From assembly GCA_900548185.1 (NCBI GenBank), contig URJJ01000024.1, positions 1 through 43,215 on the forward strand: a DNA stretch of 43,215 bases, given 5' to 3'. A program made the translations under genes and the position numbers. This document shows positions 8,733 to 16,430 of the stretch, piece by piece. Below the pieces are notes generated by a model. It did no database searches and was not told where the DNA came from. It was given only the letters and a program-made list of their open reading frames with translations. Source of the DNA: an uncultured Opitutales bacterium (GTDB lineage: Bacteria > Verrucomicrobiota > Verrucomicrobiia > Opitutales > Intestinicryptomonadaceae). The stretch's first letter is position 1, and the number at the start of each line of letters is the position of its first letter.

Positions 8733-9085
8733 TAGCGGTATATGTCGCTCTTGTAAGGCCCCTCGACCGGAACCCCGATATACTCGGCCTGCTCCTTTGT
8801 GAGCGTCGTAAGATGCGCGCCTATCCTTTCAAGATGAAGGCGCGCAACCTCCTCGTCCAGACGCTTGGGAAGCGTGTACACCCGGTTCTCGTACTTGCCG
8901 CGGTTCTTCCAGAGGTCTATCTGCGCAAGCGTCTGGTTCGCAAAGGAATTGCTCATCACAAACGACGGATGACCCGTCGCGCACCCAAGATTCACCAGCC
9001 GGCCCTCCGCCAAAAGATAGAGGCTCTTCCCACCGGGAAACGTGTACTTGTCCACCTGCGGCTTTATGCGCAACCGCTCTATGCC
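8729..9085 (-). pseudogene. 3' fragment of ahcY (duplicate of 32097-32453)
   Basis: This fragment encodes the last ~118 residues of adenosylhomocysteinase, identical to the C-terminus of the full gene at 32097-33509. It lacks the substrate domain and the NAD-binding GxGxxG region, so it cannot be an active enzyme. The frame runs a few codons past the junction into unrelated sequence without a credible start. It is convergent with the preceding fragment, and the same CTAG stop overlap (8729-8732) is preserved. Confidence 0.9.
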
Positions 9086-9167
9086 TAGTCTCCGACCCCG
9101 CAAAAAGGCAAAAACTGCGCCAAAATATCCCGAAAATCACAAAGGCCGGGGCCCCACAAAAACAAAA

Positions 9168-9303
9168 AGGGCTGCCATAGATTATAACGCCCCTAAAAAA
9201 CGAAAAATCAGGCGGCGTTTCGCGGCAGATCAGGCGGACATTCCCTCACCGTGTAAAATTCCATCCCCCCCAAGCCGCTTTCCTTTCCCTTGCCGATGCC
9301 AGG
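9168..9303 (-). repeat. dispersed intergenic repeat, copy 3
   Basis: This is a full-length copy in reverse orientation. It starts GGGCTGCCATAGATTATAACG, contains the core CGAAAAATCAGGCGGCGTTTC and ends CCCTTGCCGATGCCAGG. The two ends form imperfect inverted repeats (CTGCCATAGA against the reverse complement of the other end). It begins about 80 bases right of the duplicated segment. Confidence 0.85.
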
Positions 9304-9896
9304 CCCCCAAAAAAATAGGATGCCGCATTTCAGCCTGCGATAGCCAAGCTTTATCTTTAACGCATTTTTCCCTCCAAAATCCGAAACTTGCCGCAGAAAT
9401 TGGATAACGGGTAAAATCGGGAATGACAGGAAAAATCTGTCATATGAAAAATGGGGCAGGGCGAACCCCTTAGCCAGATTCCGCAAGAACAGGTTTACAA
9501 AGCCTGCATGAATGCCCGCAGAAAATGCCGGCCCAAACATAATGCGCCTATATGGAAAAATCAAATGGCGCAATTTAAGAGGCGGGCGCAGGCGGGAATT
9601 CCCCCCGCGCAATCGGATTTCGCGGGAAACACCGTCTCCATTTTCGCATTTGTATAATGCAAAAATAGATGAAGCCTTTTTGAGAAAACTCGGCGGAACT
9701 TTCCATTTACACGTTAGAAATTTGACGGCAAAATTCATCCACTCCAGCCAGTCTGGGGTAAAAATGAATGCGGGAATAAAAACAGCCTTCCCGCATGCCA
9801 CACATCATTCAGTTTTTCTGCGATGCCAGAAGCATGGGAAGGCATTCTTATAAAAATACAATATATTGAATACAAATTAGTTATATAAAAAAGAAT

Positions 9897-10030
9897 GGAC
9901 TGGCATAGATTGAAATTTCCCGAAAGAAATGAAAAATCAGGCGGTATTTCGCGGCAGGCTGGTCGGGATTTTTTCTCATCGCACAAAATTTCATTCCAGA
10001 ATCCGCTTTCAGTGTCCTTATCCATGTCAG
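9897..10030 (-). repeat. dispersed intergenic repeat, copy 4
   Basis: This is a full-length reverse-orientation copy. It starts GGACTGGCATAGATTGAAAT and carries GAAAAATCAGGCGGTATTTC. It continues TTCATTCCAGAATCCGCTTT and ends GTGTCCTTATCCATGTCAG. The ends CTGGCATAGAT and ATCCATGTCAG are imperfect inverted repeats. It sits in the gene-poor tract, flanked by AT-rich sequence on the left. Confidence 0.85.
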
Positions 10031-11186
10031 GCTCAAAATTAAAATTGTAAACATAAGTCCCCTTCGTTCCAAAAGGTTTGATAAGCCGCAAAAACCCGCC
10101 AGAAGTCGCTAAAATAGGAATGCTGCGAGCGGTTTAAGTTTTCGGGATTGATTTGAGAAAACATCGCCGTCCGGTCCGATAATCTGTAAAAAAATCGAAT
10201 GTTTTAGGAAAAAACAGGACTTGGCGCGGAAAATAATATTGGCCGCTTGCGCAAGACGGACTGCCCGTAATTGCGTTACGTGAGATGCTGGAATATATCC
10301 AAATATCAAGCCCTTTTCCTTCAAATGTTCGATTCTTTTCCTCAAACCTTCGCGATGCGATACACCTCTTTAGCCATATTCTTTGCTCCGTTATCAAAAG
10401 GGGAGGGGAGTATTCCGAAAAAATTTATGAGAGGCGATGTCGTTTTGCAGACGGTCGGAACAAGGCTTCATAAAAAATACATTTTCCCCACTGCAACTTT
10501 TATCCGCAAATGAAATATTTTTGGAAATAGTACGAATAACAATATCCCAAAAGGGGTGAAAAATCGCACAATGCCGTTTCATGGATTGGACGGATTCTGT
10601 ATTCCTTCCCATAAAGAAATTCCACCGCAAAATACAAATTTAATTTCCCCCAATCTGCCCATTCAAAAGCCCGAACAATGGGAAAGACGAATAATCCTAA
10701 GAAAACCGACAAGCGGACGCGCGCGCCTTGCAAGCAGAAAGCTGCCCGCAATTTTTACAATGAGGCGCAATCGCGGAATTGGAGGAGCGACTGGGGATAG
10801 GTAAGAATCAATCTGTTAAATTTCCATCGCAAAAATAAAATCCGCCGCTTTTAGACATACTTAAAAATCCGCACACATTTCGCCTTAACCTTCCCGGCTT
10901 CCTTCGGCGGCGCCCGCGCCATGCGAGAATAAAGGCAATGCAATTCGATGCGTTATAACTTCATGCCCGGTTCTTTTTCCATCAGACAAGGCGCTATTTT
11001 ACAGAAAAAATTTTAAAAAATAATGTGGAGAAAACTCCTCAAAATTTCACTTCATCTCCCGGCGCCGGGCAAAAATTTTCCAAGCTCAATTTAGGAAAAC
11101 AAGCCGCCCCAAGTCATCAATCACTTCACTATCTTCTACGTCGCTTTCTGCTGCGCAAAATTTCCAATCCCGCATTTTAAAAGAGT

Positions 11187-11320
11187 CTGAAACAGGTGAT
11201 AAAAGGGATTGTGATTCCGGGAACTGAATTTTTAGTAAAGATGGCAAACCCGCATGGCTTGCCGCGAAATGCCGCCTGTTTTTTAGTTTCTTCCGTGGCA
11301 TTGCAATCCGTTTAAGTCCC
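11187..11320 (+). repeat. dispersed intergenic repeat, copy 5 (diverged)
   Basis: This is a forward-orientation copy. It has GGGATTGTGATTCCGG on the left and the core CTTGCCGCGAAATGCCGCCT, with a right part TTTAGTTTCTTCCGTGGCAT. The terminal block is more diverged than in copies 4, 7 and 8. It lies just beyond the terminator of the next minus-strand gene. Confidence 0.7.
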
Positions 11321-11354
11321 AATAAAAATTGGCCGGGATTTGAATGTCCGGAGC

Positions 11355-11381
11355 AAAAAAAAGCGCCCCGAGAAGGGGCGC
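11355..11381 (-). terminator. rho-independent terminator of the Arg/Gly-rich protein gene
   Basis: On the minus strand, GCGCCCC-TTCTC-GGGGCGC forms a 7-bp GC stem followed by a run of eight T. It lies about 30 bases downstream of the stop codon at 11409. Confidence 0.88.
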
Positions 11382-11408
11382 AAATCGACGGAATCTGAAG
11401 CAAAGGGG

Positions 11409-13166
11409 CTATTCGTCCTTCTTCTCTTCAGGCTCGATGATTGACGTGGCTTCGGATTTCTCCTCAATGTAGGCTTCGCCCTCGTCAACCGAAGGCACGT
11501 CCGGCGCAATTTCCGGCTCGCCTTCAGCCTGAATCTGCGCGTTTTCGGCTTCCGCAGCGTCGATTTCTTCCGCCTCGCTGCGGCGCGGCTTTTCGGAAAT
11601 GATGGGTTCATCCTCCACGCCGAGCACTATGGATTCCGCGTCGGAAGCTATCGTCTTTGAAGACTTTTCCTTGGGGCGCGGCAGGCGCGGATTGGCCTGA
11701 AGCGTCGAATCCGCGTACTCAACCACGTAGCCTTCCGAAATGAGCCACAAAAGTTCGTTTGAAACGTCTTTTAATTTTGAAACTGTCTCCTGGCTGAGTT
11801 CCGGAACAGGCTCGAGGGCGACCGGCGCCGAAACTTCCCCGCCTTCGCTCTGCTTTTTGTGCTCCTCGGCGAGCGGGGCCGCCTTGGAAGCGCCCTTCGG
11901 GGCCTTGAGGCCGAGGTATAGGTAGGGCAGGTCGGCGGCTTTCACGGCCTGGTTTGCCGTGATGAAGTCGAATATCTTCTGCGGGAGGTCGGAGAGAGAG
12001 TCGCCTTCGAGGAGGAACTTGCGCTTCACAGCGCTCACAAACGCAAAGCCCTTGCTGCCGCGCTTGTAAATTGTAAACCCGGCCCTGCGGAGCCTGCCGC
12101 GGAGATTGTTTGCCGTGATTATCGGGAAGCGCTTCTGCTTGGACCATGCCGCCTCGAGATTGCGCCTTATGCGCGACGAGAACGGGAGCTTTGAAATGTC
12201 GGCGCCGTGCATGCGTACCTGCTCGTAGGTCTTTACGAGTTCGCCGCCCTTCTGCTCGACTATGTATGCGCAGGCGGCTTCGCGGGTTTCAAAGACGGTT
12301 TCGGAGTCCTTTAGCCTGTAAACCTCGCGCTTTTTCATAAGTTCCAGCCATTCCGCGATTTTTTCTTCGTCACGCACGGTCTCTATCGAAGCGAGGAACT
12401 TTTCATAAGGCATATTCGGATACTTCTGCGCGTGGTATTCGCGGATGTATTCGCCGTACTTGTGCCAGTTGGGGGCGCCGAGAAGGTCTCCGCTTAGCGA
12501 GCACCTGTTGACGACCTGGAAGGCTCCCTTGGGGGCTTCCGCCTCAACTTCGGCCTTTTCAAAAAGTTCGCCCATCCAATGGTCAACCGCGCATTTTTTC
12601 GCCTCTTCCTCCGTTTCAAAGGGAAGGTTCATGGGCTGGGCGCAGTAAAGTGGCTTCGTGACGCCGTCCGCTTCGGGAAGATTTTTTGCAAGAATCACAA
12701 ACCTTTCGGGCTTTTCAAGGACGAGCTCGGCTATGTCGAAAAGCTGGTAGGTGCGCTTGAGGTGCTTCATCACGTCGGCAAGCTTTGCAAACGGGGCGTC
12801 TTCGGGATAGAAGAGGACTTCCATTGTGAAGACGAAGGGCGCCTTCTTGAGCGGGGGCTTGCGGAATCCGCCCTTTTGGCCCTGCTGGCGTTCGCCAGGT
12901 TTGCCTTCGCCGCGCCCGTCGGGCCTGCGGGGGCGCCTGTCCGACTTGGAAAAATCGCGGTCGGCCGGGCGGCGGAATTCGCGCTTTCTGAATTCCCCGT
13001 CCGCGCGGTCCCTGAATTCGCGCTTTTTAAACGGCCTGCCGCCTTCGCCCCTGGGCTCGAACTTTCCCGTGTTCGTGCTGGGCGACCACGCAGTCGAAAA
13101 CTCGAGGTTTGCGAGCTCGCTGAGGTCTATTGGCTGGTTTTTGGGTGTGTGTTTATCGTCGGACAT
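11409..13166 (-). CDS. conserved-type hypothetical protein with Arg/Gly-rich N-terminus and acidic tail
   Basis: I do not recognise this 585-residue protein. Residues ~40-105 are extremely basic, built from repeated KKREFRDR / RKREFRRP / RRPRRPDG-like units and a GQKGGFRKP stretch, as in RNA-binding tails. Residues ~110-400 look globular and charged, with a lysine/arginine patch around 'RRAGFTIYKRGSKGFAFVSAVKRKF'. The final ~100 residues are highly acidic and low in complexity (EEKSEATS, EPEEKKDE). No signal peptide or membrane segment is seen, so it is probably cytoplasmic. This charge layout suggests a nucleic-acid or ribosome partner, which is inference only. It is the last gene of a minus-strand run with kdsA, rsmG and ndk and has its own terminator. 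Confidence 0.8.
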   Translation of the reverse strand: MSDDKHTPKNQPIDLSELANLEFSTAWSPSTNTGKFEPRGEGGRPFKKREFRDRADGEFRKREFRRPADRDFSKSDRRPRRPDGRGEGKPGERQQGQKGGFRKPPLKKAPFVFTMEVLFYPEDAPFAKLADVMKHLKRTYQLFDIAELVLEKPERFVILAKNLPEADGVTKPLYCAQPMNLPFETEEEAKKCAVDHWMGELFEKAEVEAEAPKGAFQVVNRCSLSGDLLGAPNWHKYGEYIREYHAQKYPNMPYEKFLASIETVRDEEKIAEWLELMKKREVYRLKDSETVFETREAACAYIVEQKGGELVKTYEQVRMHGADISKLPFSSRIRRNLEAAWSKQKRFPIITANNLRGRLRRAGFTIYKRGSKGFAFVSAVKRKFLLEGDSLSDLPQKIFDFITANQAVKAADLPYLYLGLKAPKGASKAAPLAEEHKKQSEGGEVSAPVALEPVPELSQETVSKLKDVSNELLWLISEGYVVEYADSTLQANPRLPRPKEKSSKTIASDAESIVLGVEDEPIISEKPRRSEAEEIDAAEAENAQIQAEGEPEIAPDVPSVDEGEAYIEEKSEATSIIEPEEKKDE

Positions 13167-13254
13167 TTTATTGTTGATTTGCTTGTAATTTGAAGCTTAC
13201 AGATTTTGTGAATACTTCAAACTGTTTTTTCATATTTTTAAGCCGAACCCCCGT

Positions 13255-14052
13255 TCATCCGCGCGCTGCGGAACGTATTTTGAGGCACGAATCGATGAGC
13301 CCTTCGAGCTCCGACAGGGGAAGCTGCGTGGCGGAATCCGATATTGCCTTTTCCGGCTCCGGATGCGTCTCTATAAAAAGCCCGTCCGCCCCGGCCGCGA
13401 CGGCGGAGCGCGCGAGGAGGCTGACATACCTGCGCTCTCCGGAACTCACGCCGTCCCCGGCGCCCGGAAGCTGCACGGAATGCGTGGCGTCGAGAATCAC
13501 CGGGCACGAATTTTCCGCCATTATCGCAAACGAGCGCATGTCGACTACGAGGTTCTGGTAGCCGAACGAAGCTCCGCGCTCAGTCTGCCATATTTCCGCA
13601 GCCCCCGAATCGCGGAGCTTTGAGACCACATACTTCATTTCGTACGGGGAAAGGAACTGGCCCTTTTTGACATTCACGGCCCTGCCGGTCTTTGCGGCAG
13701 CCGCGAGAAGGTCGGTCTGGCGGCAGAGAAAGGCGGGTATCTGAAGGGCGTCGCAGACTTCCCCCACGGGGGCGCACTGCGACGGCTCGTGGACGTCGGT
13801 TATGACTTTTAGCCCGAACTCCCGGCGGACGCCTGAGAGTATCTTCAGGCCCTCTTCCATGCCGGTGCCGCGCTGGCTTTTAACGCTGGTGCGGTTCGCC
13901 TTGTCAAAGCTCCCCTTGAAAAGCACAACGAGGCTGTCCCTGAATTTTTCAGCGACCGAAGCCACGCGCTCGGCCACGCGAAAGCTCAGCGTGCTGCTTT
14001 CGAGGGAGCAGGGGCCCGCTATTAGCAAAAATTTGTCATTTTTAAAAATCAT
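13255..14052 (-). CDS. kdsA: 3-deoxy-8-phosphooctulonate synthase (Kdo-8-P synthase)
   Basis: KdsA condenses phosphoenolpyruvate with arabinose-5-phosphate to make Kdo-8-phosphate, the committed precursor of the lipopolysaccharide inner core, in the cytoplasm. The 265-residue sequence has the family blocks AGPCSLES, KGSFDKANRTS, RGTGMEEGLKIL, ITDVHEP, PAFLCRQTDL, NVKKGQFLSP, DATHSVQLPG and IETHPEPEKA. The Cys in AGPC (residue 15) is the residue that marks the metal-dependent class, as in Aquifex; the metal-independent class (E. coli) has Asn there. The His of DATHS and the acidic residues of IETHPEPEKAISD complete the expected metal set. The gene follows rsmG after a 110-base gap. It is good evidence that the cell has an outer membrane with Kdo. 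Confidence 0.97.
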   Translation of the reverse strand: MIFKNDKFLLIAGPCSLESSTLSFRVAERVASVAEKFRDSLVVLFKGSFDKANRTSVKSQRGTGMEEGLKILSGVRREFGLKVITDVHEPSQCAPVGEVCDALQIPAFLCRQTDLLAAAAKTGRAVNVKKGQFLSPYEMKYVVSKLRDSGAAEIWQTERGASFGYQNLVVDMRSFAIMAENSCPVILDATHSVQLPGAGDGVSSGERRYVSLLARSAVAAGADGLFIETHPEPEKAISDSATQLPLSELEGLIDSCLKIRSAARG

Positions 14053-14162
14053 CTTTTATATCGATAGCATGTTTGCAGGAAAAAGCCAATTATATAAAGC
14101 CCGGCTGAAAAATCGCGCAATGCCGCGGCAAACCCCGGACTCTCAAACCGCCAGCCGGGGCT

Positions 14163-14828
14163 TCACAACCCCTTCGACCACGGTTTCCGCCCCCCGAAAT
14201 ATTTGAAATGAAGCAGGCGTTTGCCTTCGTAGTTCAAATCCCCGAAAAAATCGTCCAGCTTCATTTCGGCGTCCGGAAAAATTCCGGAGTCCGCAAGCCC
14301 GCCCTCAAGCTCGCCGCCCTTGAAATATATGACGCCGTTTTCGAGAGTGCCGGCCTTTCCGGGACGGATGGATTTTTTCACGAAATCGAGGAACATCGGC
14401 AGCGCGCAGACGCTCCTTCCCGTCGCATAGTCGAACTTCTCCTTCGTCTCCTCGATTCTCGCATGCCTTGCACAGGCGTTTTCAAGGCCGAGCGAAACCG
14501 CCATGTCCGCTATTGCGGCAATTTTCTTGCCGACACCGTCGAACATCGAAATTTCCGCCTGCGGCCACGCTATCGCCATGACTATCCCGGGAAGCCCGCC
14601 CCCGGTTCCAACGTCGGCTATCCTGGCGCCCGGAGCCGGAGTGAAGAATTTCGATATGGAAAGGCAAAACGCGACATGCCTGTAAGCTATGTCGTCCTCG
14701 TCCTTTCTCGATATAAGGTTTACGCGGGAATTGGTTTCCTTGAGAAGCGAGGCGAAAAGCAGGAGCTTTTCCCTGACAAACGGAGAAAGTTCCGGAAACT
14801 TCGCAAAAATTTCTTCAATGGGGCGCAT
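14163..14828 (-). CDS. rsmG: 16S rRNA (guanine-N7)-methyltransferase RsmG (GidB)
   Basis: RsmG uses S-adenosylmethionine to methylate N7 of the conserved guanine in the 530 loop of 16S rRNA (G527 in E. coli); its loss gives low-level streptomycin resistance. Visible blocks are NLISRKDEDDIAYRHV, the SAM-binding DVGTGGGLPGIVMAI, DGVGKKIAAI (the usual motif is D...KK...L) and GRSVCALPMFLDF. I chose ATG 14828, which has AGG about eight bases upstream; a TTG four codons earlier is also open. Length is about 221 residues, normal for the family. The gene lies between ndk and kdsA on the minus strand. In many bacteria rsmG neighbours mnmG and parAB; here they are separated by about 7 kb. Confidence 0.95.
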   Translation of the reverse strand: MRPIEEIFAKFPELSPFVREKLLLFASLLKETNSRVNLISRKDEDDIAYRHVAFCLSISKFFTPAPGARIADVGTGGGLPGIVMAIAWPQAEISMFDGVGKKIAAIADMAVSLGLENACARHARIEETKEKFDYATGRSVCALPMFLDFVKKSIRPGKAGTLENGVIYFKGGELEGGLADSGIFPDAEMKLDDFFGDLNYEGKRLLHFKYFGGRKPWSKGL

Positions 14829-14933
14829 AACAGCCTGCAAATCGATATGAAAACGCGCATTTTACGCGCCTGGACTTCCTAAAACCGGATTTCTTTGCAA
14901 AATCCACCCTTAAAAAATCGAAACGCCGCCCAA

Positions 14934-15350
14934 TCAGGCAAATATTTCACCCTTCAAAAAGAAATTGGCTATCTCGCGCTCCGCCGATTCCGCGCTGTCG
15001 GAGGCGTGGGCGATGTTGCGGCGCATATCCTCGCCGAAGTCGCCGCGGATGGTGCCCTTTTCGGCCTTCGCAGAATCCGTGGGGCCAAGCATTTCGCGCG
15101 CCCTCGAAATCGCGTTTTCGGCCTGGAGAATGCATATTACCACGTTCCCGCTCGTCATGAATTCGACGATTTTCGGAAAGTACGGCTGGTCAACGAGGTG
15201 GGCATAGTGGCGCCTCAGGATTTCCTCGTCAAGGCGCGCCATTTTGCACGCGGCCAAATCGAATCCGTTTTTGAGGAACCTGTCCAGAATTTCGCCCTCC
15301 AGTTTTTTTTGGACGCAGTCCGGCTTGAATATGATAAGCGTTCTTTCCAT
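14934..15350 (-). CDS. ndk: nucleoside diphosphate kinase
   Basis: Ndk moves the gamma-phosphate from ATP to other nucleoside diphosphates through a phospho-histidine and so balances NTP and dNTP pools. The 138-residue sequence has the starting ERTLIIFKPD, with the conserved Lys after the first strand, and the active-site NIAHASDS with the phosphorylated His at about 115. The GTIRGDFG block that holds nucleotide-contacting residues is also present. Length is normal for the family. The gene is the first of the minus-strand group ndk-rsmG-kdsA and is preceded by an AT-rich non-coding region. It works downstream of pyrG, which lies on the other side of rpsU. Confidence 0.97.
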   Translation of the reverse strand: MERTLIIFKPDCVQKKLEGEILDRFLKNGFDLAACKMARLDEEILRRHYAHLVDQPYFPKIVEFMTSGNVVICILQAENAISRAREMLGPTDSAKAEKGTIRGDFGEDMRRNIAHASDSAESAEREIANFFLKGEIFA

Positions 15351-16002
15351 GTATTTTGGGGTTTGTGGATTTATATTTTTTTGCCTGTCTTAATTTCTCC
15401 CACCAAAGCGCCGTTTTTTCAAGCAAAAACGCCCCGGAAATGCCTTGTTTAAAAGCGTTTCAGCGCCAAACCCGGCTTTGGAAGAGCGCATCTGCGAAAA
15501 AGCGCGCGATAAGCGGATAAAAACAAACGCCCTAAAGCCTCTGTCAACAAACTGACAACAACATGAAAATACCCTCCGCACAATTTCGCAACAAGACAGG
15601 ATTTTCCACCAAGGCGCCGAAACCCATCGGAAAGGCGGGGAGTTGTTGATTTTGAAAAAAAGCCTATTGCGCTTTTATAAAGCAATTTGCAAAGTTATGC
15701 ACATATTGTCAGCCAATATGGAATATATAAGAGATTTTAATTTGTTTTTATCTATATATAAATTCCACACCCGCCCAAAGGCCCTGAAACCTGGCGCCCC
15801 TTACAAATGCAGAACCTTAAACGGGGGCTTTTATTTCGCCAAAGCCGTTTTGCGCAAGGTTCCAATCCCATTGGCGCGCCTTTTTCAATTTTGCTTTTTA
15901 TGAGACTTTAAAGAAAGCGTGAAAGCGGGCGGAGTTCCCATTTTAAAGCCAAGTTTAGCGCCTGTGCAAGATTTCGGGACGGGCGTATGGCTTAAAACAA
16001 AA
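15351..16002. other. non-coding region between ndk and rpsU
   Basis: About 650 bases with no supported gene. It includes one exact DnaA-box-like TTATGCACA at 15695-15703. Next to it is a 7-bp stem CATATTG-TCAGC-CAATATG (15702-15720), followed by an AT-rich stretch to about 15775. A single box is too little to call an origin. Its left part probably holds the ndk promoter, since ndk is transcribed leftwards. Confidence 0.55.
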
Positions 16003-16025
16003 AACCCCGCCTTGAAAGCGGGGTT
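16003..16025 (-). terminator. rho-independent terminator of rpsU
   Basis: On the minus strand, AACCCCGC-TTTCAAG-GCGGGGTT forms an 8-bp stem followed by TTTT. It sits about 20 bases after the rpsU stop. Confidence 0.88.
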
Positions 16026-16045
16026 TGAGCATTTTTTCCTTGCGG

Positions 16046-16246
16046 TTAGCGGTTTTCGTAACGCTGCCTGAGCATATTGTTGAAAGCGGAAATCTTGCGC
16101 TTGCGGCGCTTCACTTCGCAGGGCTTTTCAAAGTACCTCTTCTGGCGCACGTCGCGGATGATGCCTTCGCGGTCTATCTTCTTCTTGAGACGACGCAGGG
16201 CCTTTTCCATCGCTTCACCTTTGCGCATTCTTACTTCTACTGGCAT
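16046..16246 (-). CDS. rpsU: 30S ribosomal protein S21
   Basis: bS21 is a small basic protein of the 30S subunit near the anti-Shine-Dalgarno end of 16S rRNA and assists initiation on structured or non-leader messages. The 66-residue sequence starts MPVEVRMRKGEAMEKALRR and has the typical KKKIDREGIIRDVRQKRYFEKP segment and a basic tail. Length is normal for the family. It is a single-gene unit with its own terminator and is divergent from pyrG, with which it shares a roughly 180-base upstream region. Confidence 0.96.
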   Translation of the reverse strand: MPVEVRMRKGEAMEKALRRLKKKIDREGIIRDVRQKRYFEKPCEVKRRKRKISAFNNMLRQRYENR

Positions 16247-16430
16247 GACTTTTTCACCACCTTCCGCTTCAAAAAATAAAAACCTTTTCCAATTTTGAAA
16301 AAGGGATGATGAGTTTCCGCTTTTTTGCGGCGCGCGTCAAGCATTTTAATTCGCCCATTGCCGCGGAAAAATTTTTTTACGAAATATGTTGCCTTTGAAA
16401 TGCGTTTAGAAGATTAGGTATTCCCCGAAC

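Larger units (their letters stand above)
7904..9085. repeat. 1182-bp direct repeat, copy A (identical to 31272-32453)
   Basis: From 7904 to 9085 every compared line equals 31272-32453 at a constant offset of 23368. Identity breaks abruptly on both sides: the left neighbour is TTTCA here against CCTGC there, and the right neighbour is TAGTCTCC here against CGGAAACG there. The block spans the 3' ends of two convergent genes. No inverted repeats, target-site duplication or transposase are visible at the edges, so it does not look like a transposon. Confidence 0.93.
9086..11358. other. gene-poor tract of 2.3 kb with dispersed repeats
   Basis: No supported gene lies between the ahcY fragment and the terminator of the Arg/Gly-rich protein gene. 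The largest frame (197 codons, minus strand, 9208-9801) runs through a dispersed repeat and shows no family motif. Three repeat copies (9168-9303, 9897-10030, 11187-11320) account for part of the tract. The remainder is AT-richer than the genes and looks like decayed sequence. The tract from 9840 to 9900 is strongly AT-rich. Confidence 0.6.

Noticed and set aside
9208..9801. 197-codon open frame on the minus strand
   Set aside because: It runs through the dispersed repeat at 9168-9303, has no motif and no ribosome site.
9168..11320. Possible CRISPR array from recurring repeats
   Set aside because: Repeats are about 135 bp, widely and irregularly spaced, in both orientations; no short repeat-spacer pattern and no cas gene.
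14231..14240. AGTTCAAATC resembling a tRNA T-arm
   Set aside because: It lies inside rsmG and no acceptor or anticodon stem surrounds it.
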